Assembly (NCBI GenBank): GCA_963556145.1
Contig: OY744467.1
Span: 4,960,001-5,024,000 of the forward strand
Origin: Hygrocybe punicea
Taxonomy: Eukaryota; Basidiomycota; Agaricomycetes; Agaricales; Hygrophoraceae
Direction of reading: 5' to 3'
DNA length: 64,000 nucleotides
Shown here: positions 55,943 through 64,000 of the stretch, one piece after another
How the letters are laid out: each line of letters starts with the position of its first letter
How positions within the stretch are numbered: the first letter of the stretch is position 1
Position numbers and translations under genes: made by a program
Notes under the pieces: model-generated
The model's input: only the letters and a program-made list of their open reading frames with translations
Databases searched by the model: none
Told to the model about the DNA's origin: nothing

Positions 55943-57123
55943 GATATTACGAGTTCTTTTAATTTATTAAAAGACTCGTTCTTTATCAGACCTGGTTCAG
56001 TGAGGGTTCGTAATTAATTAATTAATTGATTGATTAATTGATTGATTAATTAATTAATGAAGTTGATCGTATGTAGGGGATTTTTTTTTTGGGCAAAAGA
56101 TATGATTCTAGTTGCTATACTGAAAATTAACATGTGGTCCTAGCCATGTGTGGACAAGCTTACATAAGCATCCAAATATGGGTTGCCTCAGAAAAGACAC
56201 ATTACCTTCAAATTATATTCAAAATATTCATACTGACTTTAATTCTTATCGGAATCAGCTGAAAATTGAACTGCTGACTAATATAACCATTTCGGGCAAG
56301 GTGTGACAGTGACATGTGACTAATCTAACCATATAAGGTAATTTTTGATATTGTATAGCAAATTTTTTCCTGATCACAATGGTGACAGTCACATGTGACC
56401 AGTCTAACCATATAAGGCAATTTTACACTATAAATGCTAAATTTTGAGCTGATCACAGGAGTTATAGTCACATGTGACCACTGTTACTATATATGGAAAT
56501 ATCAGCCATATAAGCAGAAATGAGCTTAACTCGGATAATATATTGATATTTTTACTTGAAACATAAAATTCAATGTGATATTGCCATATATATTCGTTAT
56601 CTTATATGCTAATTCTATATTTCAAGCAAAATTCCAGTGTTCATAATAATCATACAAACAAAAATCCAATAAAAGAAAAAAGACTTTGTTCATGCCATAT
56701 GTAACATTAGCCCAATCATCAAATACAGCTGTCTTCATGTTGTCATCTGTTGTACAGCATACAAGGTCCTGGAGAAGGTAAGTCAATTATTATCATAATG
56801 TTTAGGAAGCAGTTGTATCTATTGCCTCCTCAACATTTCTTTTCTGGCTGAGAATATTATATAATGATACAGCACAGAAGACATAACAGTAAGAGAGGAG
56901 GTTGATGAACACTCAAGACACTTTATGTAGTTTTATTTTTTCTACTTTTCATGTTGCTGAGGTGAGAGATGGGCTTATTAGAACAATTGGCATTATACAA
57001 CATATGCTATGTATCTTATACCATATGTAACATGCTTTATGCAATTGTTTACTTCATCATGGAAGTGGAGAGGGGAAAAAAAGAACTCGTTCATGCCATG
57101 CGCAGCACTGGCCCACTAAACAA
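55943..57123. mobile_element. Unclassified AT-rich insertion in copy B
   Basis: Sequence absent from copy A at the corresponding place (about 49795-49803). The ends share ACGAGTTCTTTT in inverted order but at unequal distance from the borders, so no family is assigned. It contains an ATTA/ATTG microsatellite (about 56011-56060) and three degenerate tandem units with CACATGTGACYA...CCATATAAGG (about 56300-56480). No gene seen. Confidence 0.5.
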
Positions 57124-57398
57124 GTAGTGACTGGTCTTGAGGGGAGGTAAATGGGAATACAACCATGAAGCTACAACATGTCCAACTACACCATGTGTTC
57201 ACCATGTGGCACACATGAGGCATCCTCATGTTGATGTTCTCGCGATCCAACTGGAGGCCCGGGTGACATGCAGAATTGCCAATTCGGGATCTATACTTGC
57301 TGTAATGGGCAAGTGTGCAGTCTGGCAAGTGCATTGCATGGTCGGGTCGAAGAGTCCAGTGTGGGATTGGTGAAGAGAGTGTCTTGAGGCAGTGTGGA

Positions 57399-60300
57399 TA
57401 AGGTTTAACACGGGTAACCCGGGGGTCTAAAATGCCCAACCCGGACCCGGACCGGTCAAACCCAGTCTAAAACGGGTTCAGGTAACGGTGATGACAGGTT
57501 TAATGCCCGGGTTGGCCGGGTTCATTCATTCGGGGGGGGGGGGTTCACAAAAACAAAAACAAAAAGTAATCTACTTGTCGGTGATCTCAACATTTTCGGC
57601 ATCCTCTTCAGCCCTCTTGCGCTTCAGTTCCTTCCCGCCACTCTTGATGTCATCCATCACGTTCTCGACCATGATCAATCCATTGCGAAACTAAGATCCA
57701 AGACACATGTGGGCGCGAATGCTGGAACCACTGAGCCGATTTCGGGAGAAAGGGAGAATTTGTCTTCCCTGGGAGAAAACTCGTTCGACAGCTGTCGAGG
57801 TTGCTACAGTACATTGTTAGCACAGATCACCTCGAAAAACCCTTCACCGACTCACTGGGAACACTCAGGAAGTCCAGGGCCATCCTGGATAAATTCGGAT
57901 AGACGAAGCGATTGTTCCACCACCACATGAGGGGGTTAGTGACATTTTCAACAGAAGATCGGAGATACTCATCCAGCTTGCTAGCACGAGATGCTGCGGG
58001 CACAGACAGATTGCTGAAGTCAAAGAAGGCCGAATCATTGGATGTGGGAGCCGTGCCTTGATTGGTACCAGTCTCATTCTTGTACCTAAGATCGTATTCA
58101 TTGCGCACAAGTTCCTCTGCTTGTTCAATCCAGTCGGCCTCCCATGCGTGTTGACAGAAATATTCTAACTTCATGCCAGGGTGGAGCACCATTGCAATCC
58201 GATAAACCGCAGAAGAATCTGTAAGCGAGTAGTATCGATTCATCTTCTTTCGCGCGAGCTTCAAAGCAGCGACAATGCCGGGGTGGTACCCAGTCTTCGT
58301 TTGGGGATCCAGGCCTTCTGTGAGCCGATCCATCGCTGGGATGACAGCGGCCACGCTAGCGGTGTCCTTTGAAAAGAATAGAGTCGCATGCTTGAATTGT
58401 TTGAGGACTGCAACAAGTTGATCCACCACCACCCATTCGTCATTGTCCAACTCGTACTGCCTTAGCTTAAGCATCTTGTCAGCGGTGATGGCGTCAACAA
58501 TGGCCCGATACTGTTGCACGAAGCGTAACATGTCGTAGGTGGAGTTCCAACGTGTGAGGACATCGCGAGGGATTTTTCGGCACTTGAGCCTGTGGACTAC
58601 GCAGTATTTGAACCAGATGGGCAACAAAATTGTGGATGAGTGGATGATGGCAAATGACAGGCGGCGGATCTTGACGACAACCTTGCGGACATCAGTGGTT
58701 TCAGCGATCACGGCTTCCCGTTCATCTTCGGCCAGCTTAGCGAGCTCATCGTGGCCATCATCAATGTCGTCAACATCAACATCATCCTCCTGCTCTCCGT
58801 CCGCTCCATCTGCTCCATCCTCTTTGTCCTCTTTGTCCTCTTCATCCTCGTTCTCGACATCCAGTTCCTCTGCATCATCATTCAATTGATCACCACCACT
58901 GCGACCTGCTGCTTTGAAGGGACTCAAAAGAGTCTTAGCAGCGAGCTGCATGGTGTGGTTAAAGCAGCAGACACACGCCTCTTCATCAAAAGAATTATCA
59001 AGAGCGGCGAACGCAGTGGTTTGCGTGTCGTTGGCAGAGGCGTTGTCGGCAACCATGCTGAGGACTTTCTGCTCCACACCGAAGTTGACAACCATCTTCT
59101 GGAACGCATTGGCCAGAGTCTTGCCAGTGTGGGATTCGGGAACTTCGACCATATCAAGAAGAAACGTGAGCATCTCGCCTTTATGCTGCAGATGGACTGT
59201 CCAAGCTACAAACACGTGATGATTGGGGGATGTCCACGCATCCGTCGCGAAGTGTAAGCGGCCAGGATGTTCGGTCAAGAGTTTCTTGATGCGATCACGA
59301 GAAGCCTGGAAAACGACATTGATATCGCGGTTGACGGTGGTGTGCGACAGAAGGGACAAATGTGGGCGACCGGCAGTAACCAACTTGATGAATTCTTTAT
59401 CGGTGACGATGTAGGATGGTCTGTTGTTTTCAGCAACCCATTTGACAATGCGGGCGCTGTAGATTCAATTAGTTTTGGTAGACAAAATAAAAAGAGAAAG
59501 GACATACCGTGCTTCAGTGTTCGTGAGGGAACGATGAGAGAATGTGACAGGCTCTTGGCCTTTGCGAGCAAAAGCATCGAAGACGGACTTATTCTGATCC
59601 TTGGTATTGCCATCCGCGGCGGCCTTGACAGTGTCTTTGCCAAAGCAGCGCCGGGCGTGCTTCATGAGGTTGGCAGTGGAATGCTTATCTCCCTTGTCAA
59701 GGTAGCACCGAACGCCGCCGAGAGTCGTCTTGCAATTGCGAGCTGCACATGGAAAGAAGTGGAACGGGCGGTTTTCGAGCCACTCAATGGTAACGTTGTC
59801 CTTGAAGAACGAGTAGATAGGGGAGCGCCACGTCTTCTTGGCCAGATCTGTTCAACAGGTTAGCAAGCCTGCTGGTCCCCAAAACACGTAGCTAGATGTA
59901 CCTAATTCTTTTTCATAGTCAATAGTGCTACAGACTTCGGAGGTCACTGAAGTGGCATCATCATCGGATTCTATGTAGTGGGGCTCGGCGGACTTGGTGG
60001 AAACCTGAGAGGATGTGTTACTGGAGGTTTTGCTTTTCGCTTTGGCAGACGGCTTCTTGGCGGGGGCAGATTTGCCTGAGGAGACAGACTTCACAGAGGT
60101 CAACTGGGTCATTGGTGGATGAGGGGGAAAGTTGAGGGAACGTATCCAAGAGACGATGGACGAGTTTTTTGAGTCGGACAGCCGCCAGCCACATAGCTGA
60201 GATGAACTGAATGAGCGGAAAAAGAAAAAAAGAAACCAATGTGGACATACCTGTTTCAGTTGGCCCAATCGATTGCGGCCCATAGGGGTCTTCTGGGTAT

Positions 60301-60505
60301 GGCAGGGCCAGAAGCAAAGTTTGAGGGAGGTAAAACGAAGCCAGGTGCTGAGCGTTGACCAACTCCTTGATGGCTGTTGCAGAGCACGAACACGTCGGCA
60401 AATCCCCGGTGTCATGTGGGTAGCCAAAATGGCAACCCAGTACCCGGACCAGCTGGAACCGAACCGGCGGGTCACCGGGTTGACCCGGACACGTGTTAAA
60501 CACTA
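57399..60505 (-). mobile_element. hAT element, autonomous type
   Basis: Perfect 8-bp target duplication AGTGTGGA (57391-57398 and 60506-60513). Terminal repeats TAAGGTTTAACACGGGT and, as reverse complement of the right end, TAGTGTTTAACACGTGT. The matching empty region in copy A (about 49460-49482, read in reverse: CTTGAGGTGGTGTGGATG) has no insertion. Contains the transposase gene 60112-57691. Length 3107 bp. Confidence 0.93.
57691..60112 (-). CDS. hAT transposase, C-terminus cut by a nonsense codon
   Basis: Exons 60112-59902, 59847-59508, 59456-57856 and 57803-57691 close in phase (about 754 residues). N-terminal Ser/Lys-rich part, then a BED-like zinc-finger region (FFPCAARNCKTTLGGVRCYL...HLMKHARRC pattern with Cys/His spacing), the RNase H-fold with FATDAWTSPNHHVFVAWTVH and MVADNASANDTQ, CCFNHTMQLAAK, a long acidic insert (EDEEDKEDKEDG), VLTRWNSTYDML and, in the last exons, the hAT dimerisation region NPLMWWW...YPNLSRMALDFLSVP followed by STAVERVFSQGRQ. 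After CLGS a TAG stands where relatives, as I recall, have Trp; the frame behind it stays open to a TAG at 57571, about 40 residues further. Activity is uncertain: the lost tail may be dispensable. Confidence 0.85.
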
Positions 60506-60513
60506 AGTGTGGA

Positions 60514-61291
60514 TATAGCGGCAAGGTTGGTATGAAAGAAAACAAAGGAATGTATGGAGGAAAAACCAACTAGGACAGTGGGCTAGTCGAGGTCAGACAT
60601 GTGAACAGCATAAGCTGTGCCAGTGATGATGTCATTGATGATGACGTATCGAGGGGTGATGTCTTGTACTGTGTGTGGAACAATGGGGTCCACCTGATGT
60701 TGGTATTCTTCCACGAAATAGTATTGTTGTAAATGAGTGTGGGAGGTATGAAGGTTATAGATGGAAAAGGATAAATGAATGTGGGTCCAGGTTTTGAGTC
60801 ATGGCACAGGTGACAAGCTGTGGGAACAAGTAGTCAGGTACTGCATTGAAGCAATGATGTGTGAACAATACACAATAGGGGTTGGTTCACTGTTTGGGAA
60901 ATCGTATGGTCTGTGGTCGAAGTCCAAAAGAATGTGCTTCGGTGATGATCAGATTGGAAGGACCAGTGAAATGTCTTGTGATCAAGGATTGTTTAGGGTA
61001 TGTATGCAGATGAGGAATGTCATCAGATCATCAGGGAGGATAATGGTAGGGACAGGATACGAAAGTGGAAACCATATATCTGAGAATGGAAATTGTCAAT
61101 TACGTGTCGGTATAATGTCAAGGTGGATGTCGGTTTCATCAATGAAGGAAGGTTGCCTTTTCCAGAGGCAAATCATGTAGAAACCAATCAGGAAGGTGAT
61201 TGCTATGGCACCAATGATCGTCATGGTTATGAACTGTTTGGTTAGGATAGTCATTGTGAGTCGGTTTTTGAAGACAGTATGTCATACAGCG
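60514..61291 (-). pseudogene. Decayed copy of the LTR-encoded membrane protein
   Basis: On the minus strand from about 61231: MTILTKQFITMTIIGAIAI, then TFLIGFYMICLWKRQ, PSFIDETDIHLDIIPTRN and a stop, then WFPYPVPTIILPDD and a decayed rest. It is collinear with the ORF in copy A (48704-49171). Conserved features are the hydrophobic segment, the Arg/Lys after it and the TIILPDD motif. Confidence 0.6.
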
Positions 61292-61575
61292 TAGTGATGG
61301 ACAGGTTCGGTTCGGTCCGGTTCAGGCCAAAAAAATCCGAACCTCGAACCGAACCTAAGGTTCAGTTCCAGAGGCAAATCATGTAGAAACCAATCAGGAA
61401 GGTGATTGCTATGGCACCAATGATCGTCATGGTTATGAACTGTTTGGTTAGGATAGTCATTGTGAGTCAGTTTTGGAAGACAGTATGTCGTACAGCATAG
61501 TGATGGACAGGTTCGGTTCGGTCCGGTTCAGGCCAAAAAAATCCGAACCTTGAACCGAACCTAAGGTTCAGTTCA
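61160..61575. repeat. 206-bp tandem duplication across an element boundary
   Basis: 61160-61365 and 61366-61571 are nearly identical (differences such as TCGG/TCAG, GTCATACAGCG/GTCGTACAGCA and CCTCGAACC/CCTTGAACC). Each unit contains the start of the membrane-protein copy and the first part of the hAT-type element at 61292. Both junctions lie at TTCCAGAGG. Confidence 0.9.
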
Positions 61576-62086
61576 GTCAATATGCTGAACCTTGAACTGA
61601 ACCATAGGTTCAGGTTCAAACAAGTTCAGTTCAGGTTCACCCTGATCTGAACCCTGAACCAAACCTGTAAGTGTATCATAGGGCTAGATTACATTTTTAT
61701 TCAGTATAAAGTCCTTTATTTATACCTTGTAGTTATATAGCATGAACAAAGGTTCCTTTAGCAGCATACTTGAGGCTTACCTTGGCATAATCCTCAGATA
61801 TCATACAACTTATACCAACTTATCCCTGACAAATCCAGGGCTCAAACCCCCTGAAGGAGAGTGGCAGGATTTAACAGGATGTTGTTAGCTACAACAAGAG
61901 AAAATTGATCATGTTTCTTCCGAAAATCAGGCAAAATTATATCACATTTGTTGAAGTTTAGGTTCAGGGTCAAACTGGTTCAAACCAGATTCACAGAATT
62001 TCCCCCCTGTCTGAACCCTATTTCAGGTTCAGTTCAGTTCAGTTCAGGTCCGAACCTTGGTTCAGAACCAAACCTATCCATCACTA
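61292..62086. mobile_element. Non-autonomous hAT-type element
   Basis: Left end TAGTGATGGACAGGTTCGG (also present at 61498 through the tandem duplication); right end, as reverse complement, TAGTGATGGATAGGTTTGG. The flanks ATACAGCG (61284-61291) and GCACAGCG (62087-62094) agree at 6 of 8 bases, the differences being transitions. GGTTC/GAACC subterminal repeats as in the elements near 27-31 kb. No coding capacity. Confidence 0.75.
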
Positions 62087-62350
62087 GCACAGCGAAGACA
62101 ATGAAAGTGACGTCCATCGGCAAGGTGACTATTCAGGTACAGCAAGGTAACGTGGGGATGTGTCTATGGTTGGTCTGGATTGTTCTGGAAGAAAGGATGA
62201 AAAGGAGACAAGAACAAGAATAAACAATGATGTCCAAAAGAAGACAAAAGGCAAAGGGGAACAAAAAAGGAAGGTGTGGTAATGTGGGATCGTCATGGTA
62301 GATACCGGAGTAGGAATCAGAATTGCGGAGTTGTAAAATGTAACAATTGA

Positions 62351-62762
62351 CTTCAATGCCAGATCACATGCAGTTGCGACATTTTGTCACAACCCCATTT
62401 CTGAGGTCGCCAACAGTCACCAAGCCCCTTCACAGTCTCATTCCAACTCTCCATGGTCGCTGCCTGTTACCAATGACCTGAACAAGCCCTCATAGTAGTT
62501 TACTAATGCCCTCTAGCTCATCTACTCTCCTTTTGCCATCCCATCTCCACCTATAGCCTCCCCACCAACTCCATCAGTAAATATTGACCCACCCACAGCT
62601 TTGCCACTTCCTAAATCACCATTGCCATCACCTCACTGCCTCCCCACATGCTTTCCCTTCTCAAAATCATCGATAAATCACCAACCTTGTCTGCAACCCC
62701 ATCAACTTCATCCACCACAGCCTCTTTCACTGGACAGAGGACCCTGAGGTTATCAAGCTGTT
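62351..62762. other. No gene seen
   Basis: C-rich stretch with scattered stops; nothing recognised until the transposase remnant that follows. Confidence 0.4.
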
Positions 62763-63320
62763 TTGTTGTACTGCTCAGCTGCCTGTGTTACACCCACATG
62801 GCAAGTCCTGGCTGGTCATCTACTTGATGACAATGATGAGCTGAACAAGAAAGTGGAGACTAACTTGCATGATGTACTAAATCAAAAGTATTGCACAGTG
62901 CACACTCTCATAAGTGCCATAGTAATCGTAGTGCAACCAATGTAACACTTAGATGTAGATCAGACAGTTGGAGGACAATTCCAAAAACTCAATCACCAGT
63001 CTTAATAATTCTGTTAATTTCAAAGTAAGCTTCAAATTTGGTCATTCAGAGTCAAGACTACTATGTTTGAGGTGCAGTCATACTTCATTGATCTTACCAA
63101 TTCAAATAAAGACAAGAAGGATGGGGTATCAATGTGTGCTGCCTTCTCAGCCATGATTGACAAGGCCAAGGAAGTCTACAAATGCATTGTGGTATGCTTT
63201 TGCTGTGATAATGATGGAGGCAGCCAGAAGTGTCATAAACTGTTGGTTGTTGAATGACCATGGCTATTCAACACTCCTTTGCTGTGCACATCAAGTATGT
63301 ATTATATAGCAATGAGCACT
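62763..63320 (+). pseudogene. DUF659-type hAT transposase remnant
   Basis: In order on the + strand with frame changes: WQVLAGHLLDDNDELNKKVE followed by TNLHDVLNQKY, then YFIDLTNSNKDKKDGVSM, IDKAKEVYKCIVVCFCCDND and GGSQK. From memory, LTN-NKDKKDG and CFCCDNDGGSQ are strong landmarks of a basidiomycete hAT-like family with a DUF659 / RNase H fold. The usual second half (dimerisation region) is not found before the window becomes non-coding. A remnant only. Confidence 0.55.
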
Positions 63321-64000
63321 TGGACTAATCAAATATCTGTATCACAGTTCCAACTAGGCAAATGCATGGATACTCCACAGATACATTTTTCTGTATCTGT
63401 ACTTGTACTCACCATAGATATGATACAAAATCCATGGATTCCAAGAACATCCATAATCAAATAAGTATGCTCAAAACAGTGTTTAGCCTCTATCTCAGTC
63501 AATTCTTGACCATTTTGGATGATCTTTGGCTTGTTTCAAAGCCCACAGATACAGGAGTTTGTATCCATACTCATATCCATGCAAGTATGGATATGCATGG
63601 ATCACGGATTATCCATATCCATGCTATAGCCTACTCTAAACTTGTCAAACAAAAACAACAACAAAAAACTGTCATGCTTTATGCAAATCAAAATATATTC
63701 CTACATTCCCGCTATCTTGAGGAAGTGGGTCTATACTGATCTAATATCAGAGCTTCCCTTTGTGTTTGCTTGCTCAGACCAAAGGTATGATATCATTACA
63801 AGAGCAAAAAAACAATTGGATACAAAACCAGTTCAAATGATTCCAATAAACAGAGAACATGGCTTCTCTTGACGAGTTATACTAGCATAGCACTAGAAAC
63901 ACATCATCAACTTGTTAAGACGGACTTAAATGAGATGCTTACGCAATTCCAGCGGTCTGGAGAGTAGAGATGAACCCACAGATCATGGCAGACGTAGCGA
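63321..64000. other. No gene seen; repeat-derived
   Basis: Contains GGATAC/GTATCC-rich sequence (about 63350-63640) related to 10090-10200 and a copy of the motif CTTGACCATTTTGGATGATC at about 63506. The ORFs are short and unrecognised. Confidence 0.45.

Larger units (their letters stand above)
55694..62345. mobile_element. TGTTAC...GTAACA element, copy B, carrying three insertions
   Basis: Starts TGTTATGGATCACTTC and ends ATGTAACA, flanked by a perfect 5-bp duplication ATTGA (55689-55693 and 62346-62350), 6.65 kb apart. Its pieces (55694-55942, 57124-57398, 60506-61291, 62087-62345) match copy A read in reverse, in order. The intervening parts are an AT-rich insertion, a hAT element and a second hAT-type element. 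This shows one old insertion later used as target. Confidence 0.85.

Noticed and set aside
1..64000. tRNA genes, 5S or other structural RNA genes
   Set aside because: GGTTCGA-like words occur only inside LTRs or GGTTC-rich transposon ends and cannot be folded into a cloverleaf by inspection; a tRNAscan-SE or Infernal run would settle it.

Overview
This window is nuclear DNA of a filamentous basidiomycete, most likely a mushroom-forming Agaricomycete. Three things point there: host genes with many GT-AG introns of about 47-131 bp, a set of transposons typical of that class (Plavaka, KDZ, tyrosine-recombinase and hAT families, plus a gag-bearing LTR element), and an F-box-like protein of the agaricomycete type. 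The species cannot be named from the sequence. There is one 200-N assembly gap (30033-30232).

The layout is a small gene island in transposon-rich DNA. From 1 to about 34 kb the sequence is almost wholly mobile: an LTR retrotransposon gag on the minus strand (5'LTR 6066-6834), split by a 4.45-kb hAT-like element (520-4970); a decayed tyrosine recombinase (about 10.2-12.0 kb); and a 19-kb element (14311-33265) carrying a Plavaka-type transposase, a divergent companion gene and a large fragment of a Ser-rich gene. That fragment has itself been hit by several short hAT-type elements, some nested inside one another. The 19-kb element lies inside a foldback sequence.

The host island is 34.2-45.1 kb: an F-box-like protein (+), an unknown basic/Ser-rich protein (-), UTP6 (+, divergent from the previous gene across about 150 bp), a Ran1/KSP1-type Ser/Thr kinase (+) and ribosomal protein uL1/RPL10A (-, tail to tail with the kinase). 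Exon structures for UTP6, the kinase and RPL10A were worked out by hand; all phases close.

From 45.4 to 64 kb transposons return: a 107-bp palindromic MITE, an apparently intact Tc1/mariner DD34E element, two copies of a TG...CA element of LTR type that carries a small membrane-protein ORF (48383-50048 and, inverted and broken by three insertions, 55694-62345), an autonomous-type hAT element (57399-60505), a degenerate tandem satellite of about 145 bp (51.5-55.6 kb) with two more LTRs, and a DUF659-type hAT remnant at the right end.

Many element boundaries are set by target-site duplications, and several by an unoccupied copy of the same site elsewhere in the window. This allows a relative insertion history to be read directly. 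Many conserved arginines in the transposases appear as Trp, Cys or His, consistent with decay of methylated CpG. Family assignments rest on remembered family features, not on a database search.
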